Below are positions 1 through 26,518 of a stretch of 64,000 nucleotides of DNA, in pieces. A program made the position numbers and the translations under genes. The notes beneath the pieces are model-generated. The model did not search any database and was not told the origin of the DNA. It saw nothing but the letters and a program-made list of their open reading frames with translations. The stretch's first letter is position 1. Each line of letters opens with the position of its first letter. The stretch spans positions 547,501 through 611,500 of the forward strand of contig OZ025875.1 in assembly GCA_964019415.1 (NCBI GenBank), in the 5' to 3' direction. The DNA comes from Ianthella basta. Its lineage: Eukaryota > Porifera > Demospongiae > Verongiida > Ianthellidae.

Positions 1-53
1 ATGCTCACTCACACTCACACACCTCCCCCACATTCACACTCACACACTACCAG

Positions 54-682
54 GTACTACCACCTCTGTTGGAAGACTAGTGGAGAGTTGTGGACATTTG
101 CAGACAACCTTCGTCTGGTTAGAGAGGTGTCAGCCCTGGACATTGACGCTGACAGTAACATCAACTGGCAAGCTTTGGCTGACGGCTGGCCCGAGTGAGG
201 AGGGTCCACTTGTGTGTGGGTGTGGCTGAGAGTGAGGAGGGTCCACTTGTGTGTGGGTGTGGCTGAGAGTGAGGAGGGTCCACTTGTGGGTGGGTGTGGC
301 TGAGAGTGAGGAGGGTCCACTTGTGTGTGGGTGTGGCTGAGAGTGGGAGGGTCCACTTGTGTGTGGGTGTGGCTGAGTGGGAGGGTCCACTTGTGTGTGG
401 GTGTGGCTGAGAGTGAGGAGGGTCCACTTGTGTGTGGGTGTGGCTGAGAGTGGGAGGGTCCACTTGTGTGTGGGTGTGGCTGAGAGTGAGGAGGGTCCAC
501 TTGTGTGTGGGTGTGGCTGAGAGTGGGAGGGTCCACTTGTGTGTGTGTCCACTTGTGTGTGGGTGTAACTGGGGAGGTTTTCTACGATGTTGTCAGATGA
601 TGTGTGTGCACACATGCATAATTTATGTGTACCCACCCCTACACACACATGCACACACACACACACTGCATGTACACACACA

Positions 683-744
<62 letters not shown>

Positions 745-1267
745 ACACACACACGCACACACGCGCACACGCACACATGGGGATACGCAAGAACAGATTC
801 AATGAGTAACCTCACATAACCCTTTGATGAATGGAGTCATGTTTTGTGATGTATGAGATGGTGGGTATACTCTAAACCACATTGGCCTCCTCTTAACCCT
901 CTATTTAGAGCCCGGTCAGGCTACTACTTGAGACGTAAGTGGGCCAGCCTGAAACGCTATGTTCCCAGCTATGAAACCAAGGAGCTGGCAGGTGGGCTGT
1001 GGACACTGCAAGTGTTGGGAGCATGTATGCTCATAATGTGTGAAACCATGTTGTTGTTGTTGTTGTTGTTGTTGTTGTATCACAAGCTCTGCTTGACAGC
1101 TGTATTTTTGCATTTTGTATTATTTTGCAGAAATTTTAGACTACTTGCATTCTGAAAAGGTCCCTGTGTGGCAGAAGAACTTGGAGAGAGGCATCAAAGG
1201 ATCCCGCAGCTCACTCAGAACCACTCCCAAGACACCAATTATGGTAGACGAAGACTCGGACAACTAA
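54..1267 (+). CDS. DMTF1: DMTF1-like Myb/SANT transcription factor, C-terminal part (partial at 5' end)
   Basis: Three exons can be read: 54-194, 909-991 and 1131-1267. They join in frame through GT-AG introns and end at a TAA. The encoded ~120 residues contain a Myb-like helix-turn-helix segment: an INWQALADGW stretch, an RSGYYLRRKW stretch, then an SLKRYVP basic helix. This spacing of tryptophans and basic residues matches what I know of the third Myb-type repeat of DMTF1 (cyclin D-binding Myb-like factor), a nuclear DNA-binding regulator. The upstream Myb repeats must lie left of the window. The C-terminal tail is short and acidic (ends MVDEDSDN), whereas vertebrate DMTF1 has a long tail. 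TTF1, which has related Myb repeats, is an alternative. The intron between exons 1 and 2 is filled by a 37-bp minisatellite that begins at the splice donor. Confidence 0.6.
195..560 (+). repeat. 37-bp minisatellite spanning the 5' splice site of the DMTF1-like intron
   Basis: About ten tandem copies of a ~37-bp unit (gtgaggagggtccacttgtg plus a GT-rich half) start exactly at the donor GT at 195. Most units carry a GAGTGAGGAGG or GAGTGGGAGG string, so each reproduces the exon-end plus donor sequence. The array runs into GT/CA-rich DNA. Confidence 0.85.
640..775. repeat. (CA)n microsatellite with flanking CA-rich DNA
   Basis: A nearly pure CA run from about 690 to 742 is flanked by interrupted CA and CG dinucleotides. 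It lies inside the DMTF1-like intron downstream of the 37-bp minisatellite. Confidence 0.95.
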
Positions 1268-1581
1268 CTGGACTGCCCTCACATTAGAACTGGGCCCTCA
1301 CTGACTGCTTAACAATGATTTTTATCATAGAGATATATCGACCGGATTGATATCTATGGAGGCTGAATGCTGCTTAAATGTACACATGTCTAGCACCCTC
1401 TATGGGTTCCTATATAATTAAAATTAAAAATGGCCGCTAGCGTATCGTGACGGGCTATCCGTACCGTTTAGAGGCTAGCCTTCGTCGCTTGTGCGCTTGG
1501 TGACTAGCACCAGCACACGCACACCGCAGCAGGTGCCTGCGCTACTCCGCCAGCGGTGTAGGGAGGACGATACTGGAGAGG
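1268..1581. promoter_or_regulatory. Short intergenic region between the DMTF1-like gene and SLC9B2; likely SLC9B2 promoter and 5' UTR
   Basis: These 314 bases lie between a stop codon and the next start codon on the same strand. An AT-rich tract (tatataattaaaattaaaa, about 1411-1429) precedes the GC-rich leader. They must hold the 3' UTR of the upstream gene and the promoter and leader of SLC9B2. No specific factor site is claimed. Confidence 0.35.
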
Positions 1582-4500
1582 ATGGAAGTGCAGGTGCGCG
1601 GAAGACAAGAGTTCGACGCTCAGTTGGAACCGCTGCCTCTAACTCAGGATGGAAGAGAAGGAGACGGAGTGAGAGAGAAAATGAACAACAGACTCTCTCA
1701 ACTGTCAGACCTTTACTTGGAGGAAGACGCAGAGGACGTCCCACCGGTAAAGAATGGCGGGGACACTATGGCACAAATGGATCCAGAAGAAGAGGAAACG
1801 AAGAGGATGTGGTTCTCCGCAGTCACAAAGACTAGAGCGTGGGTGTTCCTGAGGCGGCATGGTATTCTTCCTCCAAGCGGCAAGCTTGCTCAGCTGCTCA
1901 CCCGCATACTGGTGGTCCTATTGTGGGTGGGTGTGATGTGGGCCATCTTGGGAGACTACCTACATTACGCTCCTGTCAACCTGAACACGAGCCCAACCAG
2001 AGGAAGCTGTGGAGTGGGGGACACTGCCAGTGAATTCAACACCAGCAATGCCACTAATGGCACTTCCCCCAACTCCACAACCACCTCTGCCTTGAATTCC
2101 ACCACATCCTTGAATGTCTGTCAGATGCAAGTGTATGACAATTTATCTACATTCTTTTGGGAATCAGCGATGATGACAGGCTCTGATACTGTGGACGAAC
2201 TGGGTGAATTGCTAGACTCTGGAGAACAGTGCAATGGGACCACAGTGACGGGGCAGTGTGTGTTGAGGGACGCCATCCAAGCTCTGTGTCCTGCTCCGCA
2301 GAGTAGCTCCTCAAATCTGCGCCTGTTTGACATTGAAAAGGGACACTTTTTTGGGCTAATTGTGCTTGGCATTGTGGCAGCATTGGCCGGGTTCCTTGTT
2401 GGTTTAGTTCGGTTGCCTCCCCTTTTGGGGATGTTAATTGCAGGGGTTGTTCTCAACAACATTCCATACATTGCAGTCACACGGCTCATCAACCCAGCAT
2501 GGTCGTCAGTGGTTCGATCGGTAGCTCTTACGATAATCTTGATGAGGGGAGGAATAGCTATGGATGCATGTGAGTGTGTGTGTTTGTGGTGTGTGTGCAC
2601 GCATGTGTGGTGTGTGTGTGAGGTGTGTGCGTGTTTGTGTGTGTGTTTGTGTGGTGTGTATGTATGTGGTGTGTGTGTGAGTGAGTGTGTGGTGTGGTGT
2701 GGTGTGTGTGTGTGTGTACATGTGTGTGTACCCTCCATCCCCTCCATCCCCTCCATCCCCTCCATCCCCTCCATCCCCTCTATCCCCTCCATCCCCACTC
2801 CCTGTGCTCCATCCCTTCCAGCTGCCCTGAAGAAGAACATCCTTCCTGTGTTAGCTCTTGGTGCCCTCCCCTGCCTGGTAGAGGGAGGAATCATGGCAAT
2901 GATTGCGGCATTGTACCTGGAATTTCGTTGGCAATGGGCAGTGATGATAGGGTGAGTGCCGTAGTCGTGGAGTCCCATTGCAGTCGGTCACTTGGTTGCT
3001 TCCCACTCCTCCACCAGGTACATGCTAGCTGCCATTTCCCCTGCCGTCCTGGTGCCCAACCTACTGCAAATTCAGACCAAGAAACCACCTAACGCTAATG
3101 ACAGGGGTCTCCCCACGATGTTAATAGTGTCAGGTGCCCTTGATGATGTTGTATGCATTGCCTTATTTGGTGTGTTCCTGGGCCTAGCTTTCTCCCAAGG
3201 CACCCACCTGGCGCTGAGCATTGCACGAGGACCAATTGAGGTGTTGCTTGGACTGACGTATGGAGTGGTTGTGGGAGTTGTGATGTGGTACCTGCCCAGT
3301 GCAAGCGCCGTGAGTTCCTAGCTTGCAGTCGTTACGGCAGGAAGTGTCACACTGCCAACTTCGGCTTGCCACTGTCACATGCTGGTATTAATCTAAGCCT
3401 TTCACTGTCACACACTGTCACACACTGTCACATGTTGGTATTAATCTATGCCTGTCACTGTCACGTGTTGGAAGACTATTCATTGTCATTGTTGATGTCA
3501 ATGGATGGCATTCAACATTACTGTCACAAGATGTCACATGCTAGTGACAATGTAAGACTTATAGTGTCACTGTCAAACAATTATTGATTGACTGAGTACT
3601 CAAATTAAATAATGAGTACTGAATTAAATATGACAAAATCAATTTGAGGAACAAGTCCATTTGTGCACCACTGCTAACATGGAACCAGATTAGTTCACTG
3701 TACATGTGTTTGATGGACTGGCTGCCCCATTCCATCACATGCTGTGTTTGATGGACTGGCTGCCCCATTCCATCACATGCTGTGTTTGATGGACGGGCTG
3801 CCCCATTCCATCACATGCTGCGTTTGATGGACGGGCTGCCCCATTCCATCACATGCTGCGTTTGATGGACTGGCTGCCCCATTCCATCACATGCTGCGTT
3901 TGATGGACTGGCTGCCTCATTCCATCACATGCTGCGTTTGATGGACGGGCTGCCCCATTCCATCACATGCTGTGTTTGATGGACGGGCTGCCCCATTCCA
4001 TCACATGCTGCGTTTGATGGACGGGCTGCACCATTCCATCACATGCTGTGTTTGATGGACGGGCTGCCCCATTCCATCACATGCTGTGTTTGATGGACGG
4101 GCTGCCCCATTCCATCACATGCTGTGTTTGATGGACGGGCTGCCCCATTCCATCACATGCTGTGTTTGATGGACGGGCTGCCCCATTCCATCACATGCTG
4201 TGTTTGATGGACGGGCTGCCCCATTCCATCACATGCTGTGTTTGATGGACGGGCTGCCCAATTCCATCACATGCTGTGTTTGATGGACGGGCTGCCCAAT
4301 TCCATCACATGCTGTGTTTGATGGACGGGCTGCCCCATTCCATCACATGCTGTGTTTGATGGACGGGCTGCCCCATTCCATCACATGCTTGCAGTCAGTG
4401 ATGCATTTGCCCAACTTTCTCCTCTCTTCAATTTCAGAAAAAGGCGTCAAAGCTCAGAAACCGTGTATTGCTTCTACTCGGCTTTGCCCTTTTTGGTCTG

Positions 4501-4720
4501 TTTGGAGCTCAGCGGATCAAGTTGGGGCAGGCAGGGCTGGTTGGCGCTGGGGCTCTCTCCGTCCTGGTGGTGGCCTTCATGGCTCACTTGAATTGGAAAA
4601 AGGATCCATCAACAGGCATTCTGAGGAGGGCGCTCTTGATGCTCTGGCTCTTTGTTCAACCCTTTCTCTTTGGACTGATTGGAGCTGCCGTGGATGTGTA
4701 CTCCATCGACCCACAGGACT

Positions 4721-4758
<38 letters not shown>

Positions 4759-5563
4759 CATGTGATGGTGTGTTGTTGGCATGTGATGGTGTGTTGTGTG
4801 CTTGTGTGTGTGATAGTGTGCTTGTGTGTGTGTGATAGTGTGCTTGTGTGTGTGATAGTGTGCTTGTGTGTGTGATGGTGTGTGTGTGCACATGCAATCA
4901 TGTGATGTATGTTTTGAGGACAAGTACAAATGTACCAATGACTAGTGTACAAGGGATCCAAGGCAAATTTCAGCTCTAATGCTGTAATGTAATAACTTAA
5001 TGTATTCTCACTCTAATGTGACAGTGTGTGACAGTGTGTGACAGTGTGTGACAGTGTGTGACAGTGTGTGACAGTGTGTTTGGTGTGTGCATCCGCTGCC
5101 TCTCTCTCTGTCGCATGTGTTGTGTGCAGGGAAGGCCGTGGTGCTCATTGTCTGCGGCCTTATTACGAGGTTGACTGTTGTGGCACTCGTCGGACTTGCA
5201 ATGAGGTTGTCGTGGCGACACATTGTGTTTGCATGCATGTGCTGGATCCCCAAGGCAACCGTTCAGGCCGCCCTCGGAGGCATAGTGGCGGACATTGCAT
5301 CGCAGAATGGATCCCCTGAGGACCAGTGCAACGGGGCCACTGTCCTCACACTGGTGGTGATAACCATTGTCATCGCAGCTCCAACAGGGGCAACCCTGGT
5401 GGGTGTGTTTGGCCCCTCCCTCCTTTACTCCCTCCCCCTGTGTTCCACCAAGCGGAAGACAGATGAGGGAGAAGGTCGAGTGGAAGGGGAAGACGAAGAA
5501 AATTCTCAACAAAACATAGGAAATGGGCCTGATATAAGTCAATGCAAAGAAAACAGAATGTAA
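1582..5563 (+). CDS. SLC9B2: SLC9B-type (NHA2-like) sodium/hydrogen antiporter
   Basis: Five exons, 1582-2569, 2822-2951, 3018-3309, 4438-4723 and 5130-5563, join in frame to 709 codons. This is a CPA2-family cation/proton exchanger that moves Na+ or Li+ against H+ across the plasma or organelle membrane. The N-terminus is hydrophilic, followed by a first hydrophobic helix (LAQLLTRILVVLLWVGVMWA). A long Ser/Thr/Asn-rich loop with many NxS/T sites follows, then the transporter core. The family's paired aspartates are present in SGALDDVVCIALFG, and the late motif CWIPKATVQAALGG is typical of SLC9B. The protein is longer than human SLC9B2 (~537 residues) because of the glycosylation-rich loop and the N-terminus. 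The ATG at 1582 is the first in frame; ATGs at 1681 and 1770 are alternatives. SLC9B1 cannot be separated from SLC9B2 here. Confidence 0.9.
2570..2815 (+). repeat. GT-rich array plus CCATCCCCT decamer array in SLC9B2 intron 1
   Basis: Intron 1 begins GTGAGTGTGTGTG and continues as interrupted GT dinucleotides to about 2730. It then changes to about eight tandem copies of a 10-bp ccatcccctc unit (about 2731-2800) next to the acceptor at 2820-2821. The decamer supplies the pyrimidine tract for the 3' splice site. Confidence 0.85.
3705..4392 (+). repeat. 38-bp minisatellite, about 18 copies, in SLC9B2 intron 3
   Basis: A 38-bp unit beginning gtttgatggacgggctgccc is repeated about 18 times with few substitutions (gactgg/gacggg, tgcgtt/tgtgtt, ccccat/cccaat). 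The unit length is not a multiple of three. The array ends about 45 bp before the acceptor of exon 4. Confidence 0.95.
4724..4890 (+). repeat. (GT)n array starting at the SLC9B2 exon 4 donor
   Basis: Exon 4 ends at 4723 and the intron begins directly with about 15 GT dinucleotides. Several copies of a GTGATAGTGTGCTTGT unit follow. Confidence 0.9.
5022..5082 (+). repeat. 10-bp TGTGACAGTG tandem repeat
   Basis: Six near-perfect copies of a 10-bp unit lie in SLC9B2 intron 4, about 50 bp before the acceptor of the last exon. Confidence 0.85.
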
Positions 5564-6404
5564 TTTTTTATTTTACTATTTATTACAATTATACATTGCA
5601 ATGTATTAACTGTAATAGAGCTATTATATACCAATTTCCTTCTCAGATTCATATATTTCCCTTTCATTTACTATTATTCTCATGCATGTCCAATAGTTAT
5701 AATAATTGAATGCAAAACTAACTTCCATGCAGTTAACATGAAGAAACAACCAAAATCAGTAACACACACACAAGGGCGGATCCAGGGGTGTTTCCAAGGT
5801 TTCCAGAAACTGGTCAGATCACCTCTGGCTAGTATTTGCATGTACCAGTCTTACAATGTCTATGCTTCCTTATAGCTATACCTTTATGCGTTGGAAACCA
5901 GTCATAAAAGTGTCTCGATCTGCCCTAGCACACATGCACACACACACACACACACACACACAGGAGCACTTTACTAGCTCACAGTAGTCAGGAACTGTAT
6001 AGTCTCCTTCCTAGACCCACCTCCACCATCTGCCATTTGTAAGCAAAAGGCAGCCCTGAGAGAGGAAGGGGTTGGTATAAGCTCGTATACCACTCCCTTC
6101 TAAAAATAAATTAAAATTGGTGGAACAGCAGAGGTGGGTCTTGGCACCATACCCAACACATCCCTATTTCCATTCTGATTTCCTCTTGGGGGTAGTCAGA
6201 ATGGAAATAGGGACTGGGTACAAGCCTATAGCTAGGTGGGTCTGTGAACGAGACTAACTAGTCAGATGTGGGTCAACACCAGAGGTGTGTGTGTGTGTGC
6301 TGCAGTGTAGGGTAGTCCTGGAAACGAATGTTAGCATGAACGTCTTCTTATGTACCAAAATTGCTAAGAATGAAATGGATGCAGTCTACACAGGTTTGTG
6401 CACT
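5564..6404. other. Intergenic region between convergent SLC9B2 and EXPERA-like A genes
   Basis: No gene is seen. The left half is AT-rich, as expected of 3' UTRs. It contains a short (CA)n run at about 5938-5962 and a strong hairpin at 6161-6213. A gacccacct/aggtgggtc sequence recurs in both orientations (about 6014, 6132 and 6235), which suggests a degraded inverted-repeat element. Confidence 0.6.
6161..6213. repeat. Perfect 18-bp inverted repeat (hairpin)
   Basis: The arm 6161-6178 (tccctatttccattctga) is the exact reverse complement of 6196-6213, with a 17-nt loop. It may be the core of a miniature inverted-repeat element in the convergent intergenic gap. Confidence 0.8.
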
Positions 6405-9400
6405 TCAGTCCACTTTCTTCATCTTCCCCTTTGCTGCAATCTGTGCCTCTTTGAATGCCTTGCGAACCAGACGACTAAAGTATAGCAAGCAGAGGAGGGG
6501 AAACACCCACCGAGTGGAAACAGGAAGCAAGTAGTAAGAGAGGTAAACCCTCCAATCAGTGTCTTCAAACTGGGTTTGGCCAGGATTAAATGGTGCTGAA
6601 AGCAAGAGGTATAGAGTTGTCTTCCAGAACGACATGGTGGAGACAACCAGACCAGTGAGAACACCACTTGAGCTGCCACGGAGAATCTGTTTGAGAAGAA
6701 GAGTAGGAGGCAAAAAGAGCTACTGAAATAGTAATGAGGGTAGCTATTTAGTCTTGCTACATATCACAACTCCATTAAATGGTCTGGTAAGAATTAACTT
6801 TTCATAACTGGAAACTTTTAGCATACAGTTGACAGTACAATTATACAGCTTATTATATGGTATACAGTGGCAGTATAATTATACAGCATATATATTATAT
6901 AGCATACAGTGGCATACAATTATACAACATTAAATAGTATCCCACGGCAGTATAAGCTGATAACTTATACCTGAAATGCTGCAATGAATCCAATTAATGT
7001 TTCTGCAATTTTGGTACTGTGTGTAAGAATGTATAGAGAGGAGAATTATAAATTGATGCAAGTGACAAGATCCAATCCCATATTCGTGCCAGCTCCACTC
7101 ACAAAGTCAGTGCCCATACAAATGGATCCTCCATGTCCAGATAGGTCTTGTCCACTTTCAGGTATGTGTCATCTACAGGATACCCCGCCATGCGTAGCCA
7201 ATAGCAACAGGGGTGCAAACACCAACACACAACACCACATTCACACCATACAGTACTTTTGGGTCGGTTGTCCCGACCGGATATATGCGATCGGTTATCA
7301 ATTATCAACCTGGTGACGTCATTATGGCGGCTACAAGTCTAGCTGAAGTAGCGGCATTTGGAACGAGGAAGACTGAAATAAAGCGTATTACGAATGGTGG
7401 GAACGTTTCTGTACCAAGAGTAAAGCGCCTCCACGATAAGTGAACAGACAGCGCGGAGGCTGAACAGACTCGTACCGATTGTGTGCAACGATTTTCAGTA
7501 ACCTGCATTCCAGACCATTGAGAAAACTGTCAAATCACATTAACCCTTGCTCTGTCCTTGAGTATTGATAAGACCTGAACCTATTCTACCCTTAAAGGCC
7601 TAACCTACACCTATATCGTTTGGCAAATAGTGCAAGGGCACGTCAATCACACGTTGGGAGGAGATGGCTGTCTCCTCCCAACCGCTTGGTAGGTGGAGGT
7701 AGTAAGTCCACACACCATACTCTTAAGGGTTGGTCTTGCCTGCCAACCCATGCTATGTCCAGGTGTCCCTGGTATTCTATGATTTGCAACTTGCCTTCCC
7801 GTGGTAGTTGCCATGGGCACGCACGGAGACCTTACAACTACAATTGCCACGGGCAACCAAGGTTATCCTGGTAGGGTTGCAGCGGGCAACACAGACCTCA
7901 CTGCTAGGGTTGCCGTGGGCAACCAAGGCTCTACTCGGGCAGCTTAGGCTCTGCCTTATTTGGTCATTCACCTAGTACATGCTTGTTATGTGACCGTCAC
8001 TCATTCCCATAACTTTGGGGGACCCCACCCCCCAAAGGCATGCCCTTGCACTTTCTCACCCTAATGGTGAGAAATCTATAAAGGGAGGGAGGGAAGGGGA
8101 ACGAGTCTCTTTTCCCTCGACTGTCACGCAGTCAGCCACCGACGTGCAAACTCTTGACAACGCCCGCCAATGCTCACGTGCCCTTGCACTTCTGCCTGCA
8201 TCGCATGCTTGCCGGACACGTCAGGGTTAACGACCTTTAACCCTCTGTGTAACTGTTAAAGTATCAACCAGTCGATGATTCAGATCGCCCACCTTCGCCA
8301 CATATATACCCTGAATCTCCTGTACACCGTCCGCTAAGAGAATTGAGTATACTAAAGGTCACGCAAAAATGACGTCACTAGGTAACCGATTGCAACCATC
8401 TGGTCGAGACAACTGACCCAAAAAGTACTGTAGAGACAGTGCAGACAACATCCGCCACTTGTTGCATAGGTAACACAACAGATGATGTTTAATTTACACT
8501 GTGTAGAACTGAAATGAATACTCACACCCTGGGAATAGGTAGTTGAGGTCTTGCCCTGGAAAACTGCGTGGTCTGAGTACCACGAAGATGACATCCCACG
8601 TGTTCACCAGTCCTATGGCAACAAACCACACTGCAGGCCAGCTGGAAGGGTGACAAGAACAGGGACAGCATTATACACACAAGCAAGACCACTAAAGTCA
8701 GGAGTCACCAAACCAGCCACTCGATATGCCATCATAGCTTTCAAAGCTGACTTTACTGACACCTTGCCCTAACAAACTCATGGGTGGTCAAACATATTGC
8801 CTACAGCAATTGTTCGCTTAGCTGTGTAAACATGTCTGTAATGTTGGGACAAACTTCACCATTGCAACAACAAGGGTCCGGTTAGCACGTCTTTGCTGTA
8901 GTATTCCCAGAGGTGGGGCACTGCATTAAGGCTTAACAGCCTGGTTTGTTTAGTGTTCACCCTTTGGGTCGCCCAAGGATGTGTGTTTGGTTTGTGTCAA
9001 CAACAACCACCTAGACACCAACTCAGCTGGCAATGTTTACACAAGTATGCAGTGTCATAACCCACAGTACACTGACTGGGCAGGAACAGCCCTGCCCTCA
9101 GAATGGACACACACCAACAGGAACACTCAGGCAGAGACAGGTACAATTAACCAGAGGATCTGGTTCAGGGGACAGAAGGTAGTCTTGCTTAACCAGCCCC
9201 TTTCCATTAATTCAAGTTATTGTGCAATAACTTCGAAACTGTGGCAATTGAAGAAAGAATATGGGTTATATGCTGACAGAAGGGGCTCATTCGCCAGACT
9301 TGTCACATGACTGTCGTGTGATTCAGACAATGAAAGTGATTGGTTGTATTGTGTCTACCAACCAGATTATAATACTGTACACTTTGAAAGTGAAATATCA

Positions 9401-9938
9401 AATGATATCGACTGCTCTTGTTCAATAATATATGGCAACATATCACACTCCACCCATATGTGTTACTTCAGTGGGCTCTGTCATAGCATGCATCAGTCTT
9501 CCCAATGGGAGGGTCACTGCTAACAGTGCCCGCAGTGGCGCAACTGAAGCTATCTTAAGCAATGAAGTGGATGTTGGATAGGCTATGTATTAAAGTCTAG
9601 ATCTGTCAACAGGGCAACCACTTGAGCTAATTTGTCCCCTCTTGTGCAGCAGTGCACACTACACTGAACATCTCGGCTTCTCTAAAGTCTATGGTGCTGA
9701 TGAAACCATGTGGTGAGCCTACCAATAACTGGGGAGTTGCATGCAGCTGGAAATAGCATAGCCACCACTAAGTAAATTCATTAAGTTAAGTCATTATTCA
9801 AAGACCACAGTGCTTCTTGTATATGCAAGCGCCTAGGAGTGCCGCAGGCACGTAAGCTCCCTGTGTACAAGTCGCTCTTCTATCACAATATGACGGCATA
9901 CAGTAAACTCACGGAGAAGATTTTATTCCTCCAGCCAT
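6405..9938 (-). CDS. EXPERA/EBP-like four-helix membrane protein, paralogue A
   Basis: Five exons on the minus strand, 9938-9913, 8641-8526, 7172-7103, 7016-6971 and 6686-6405, join to 180 codons including the stop. The predicted 179-residue protein has a short N-terminus, a first helix (AVWFVAIGLVNTWDVIFVVL), the motif RPRSFPGQDL, a YDTYLKVDKTYLDMEDPF segment, further hydrophobic helices including SFWKTTLYLLL, and a lysine-rich end. The polar YxxVDxxYxDMxxxF segment between helices resembles EBP/EXPERA-type sterol-isomerase-like proteins known from fungi and animals. The assignment to that superfamily is an inference and no substrate can be stated. The second gene at 26519-27623 has the same four intron positions and internal exon lengths (116, 70, 46). 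The intron between exons 2 and 3 holds a transposon. The ATG lies 149 bp from the divergent cadherin ATG. Confidence 0.75.
7251..8430. mobile_element. TA-flanked terminal-inverted-repeat DNA element (Tc1/mariner-like, apparently non-autonomous)
   Basis: The ends are inverted copies: CAGTACTTTTGGGTCGGTTG from 7251 and, reading inward on the other strand from 8430, CAGTACTTTTTGGGTCAGTT. Similarity continues about 75 bp inward to a shared TGACGTCATT. Both ends are flanked by TA (7249-7250 and 8431-8432), as expected for a TA target duplication, and CAGT is a usual Tc1/mariner start. The 1180-bp body has no long transposase frame. It has only a 39-codon frame starting at 7324 just inside the left repeat. 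The middle holds GGTTGCC/GGGCAACC palindromes (7806-7925) and a TATA-like ctataaaggg at about 8077. The element sits in intron 2 of EXPERA-like gene A. Confidence 0.85.
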
Positions 9939-10087
9939 TTTGACGGTATTTAACCCCCTGGGCAGAGCTATGAATAATCTTAATATCCCTATGAATTCCG
10001 TTATCAAGCTGGCTAGGCTACGGTTGATGCACTTCCCTAAGGCCATAAGCCAGGAACACGAGCTGCGATGCTATAGGGACGAAGGAG
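9939..10087. promoter_or_regulatory. Divergent intergenic region: EXPERA-like A (-) and cadherin (+)
   Basis: Only 149 bp separate the two start codons, so the core promoters of both genes must lie here or overlap the leaders. No TATA box is evident. Confidence 0.5.
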
Positions 10088-20810
<10,723 letters not shown>

Positions 20811-21977
20811 GTGGATATTGCTATGACAATACATAGTATATGCAATTCGACTGTCTTTTCGTCTACCAATTTCATCAATGATTATAATATTCGTTTTTGT
20901 ATATAAATGTGATGGTGTCACCCATTTTTATGTATTTGAACTTTAGTGCATTAATTGTGTGCAGTATAATATCATTTTATAAGTATGTGTATGTAGCTGT
21001 TCTTTATATTATTACATATGTTATGTATGTGAATTAATGTGCCTTAAGTGCACTTTGGTGTGTACATATACCAGTGTGCAGGGCGGAGCTAGCAACCATT
21101 TGCCCAAACAATCCAATTGTTTCCATAAGCTAAAAATGACAGTGACCAGAAAATGCATGAAAGAACTAACTGCATGCACGAGTACTAATCAATTGGTACC
21201 ACATTAGAGCTGATAATTAGCTTTGCCTCTCATCAAGTGGGCCTAGTTGTGGCAAACATCCTTTTTTAACAGCTGCACATGTCACTGTACCAGCTGTGTT
21301 TACAGGAGTCAAAGGGTTATTCAGTCTGTGCTGTTTAACAACACTCAGGAGCTGTGAAGCAGCAGCTGCAGGTGGCTTAAAGCTTCTTGTGTGTTTGTGC
21401 TTGTACACAGGATGACAGCTGCAGGTTCTATAGAACTGATTGCTACACAATACAAGTAGCCAGCTGAGCAGCCATTGAATGCCCTCATTAGAGACAGAGC
21501 CCTGAATCTATTTATAGGGACAGGCAAGCCATGATGAATGTCATTACTGCTACTGGGAGGGATTTTCACATGTCTTGGAATGAATAGTGCTATGAATATC
21601 ATTATACCAGTAGTGTGACTGCTGACTCAGCGATGCAGCAACTGATTGGGATCATCACGGCACTGGTACAACCGCCTGACCGTCTGCCAGCTGCGTGTTA
21701 AACTGTTTACGTGTATTTGGCATGAGAAAGAACCTTTACACCACTTGCAGCTACAATGAGAACATCACTGATAGCCTATTACGTTGCATTCCATGTTACA
21801 ACACAAACGGTCACTTTGTTGAAAGAACAACTCAGCACACGTACAGCAAGGTGCAATGAACACTGAAGTGAGGCAAAGGTGTAACTAGATGAGTAGTTGG
21901 TAGCTTCTTTGAATCACAAACCATCCACATCACCAGTAATATGTTACACCACACATAGGTGGGGGTGAGGGGATCAG
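20811..21977. other. Intergenic region between convergent cadherin and POLR1E genes
   Basis: No gene is seen. The first ~250 bp are AT-rich and fit a cadherin 3' UTR. The rest is unique sequence with scattered cagctg motifs (21260-21480) and no long frame. Confidence 0.6.
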
Positions 21978-26470
<4,493 letters not shown>

Positions 26471-26518
26471 TTTGGTAGTGCAATGATGACGTCGTTTCTG
26501 TACTTTAGCTGATTCAAA
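26471..26518. promoter_or_regulatory. 48-bp bidirectional promoter/leader between POLR1E (-) and EXPERA-like B (+)
   Basis: Only 48 bp separate the two start codons. A TGACGTC cyclic-AMP-response-type element lies at 26487-26493. Both 5' UTRs and at least part of the core promoter must fit here, or transcription starts overlap the opposing coding exon. Confidence 0.55.

Noticed and set aside
7528-8325. Solo LTR nested in the TA-flanked transposon
   Set aside because: A TATA-like box and a TGT...ACA arrangement are present, but no target-site duplication could be found at any paired ends.
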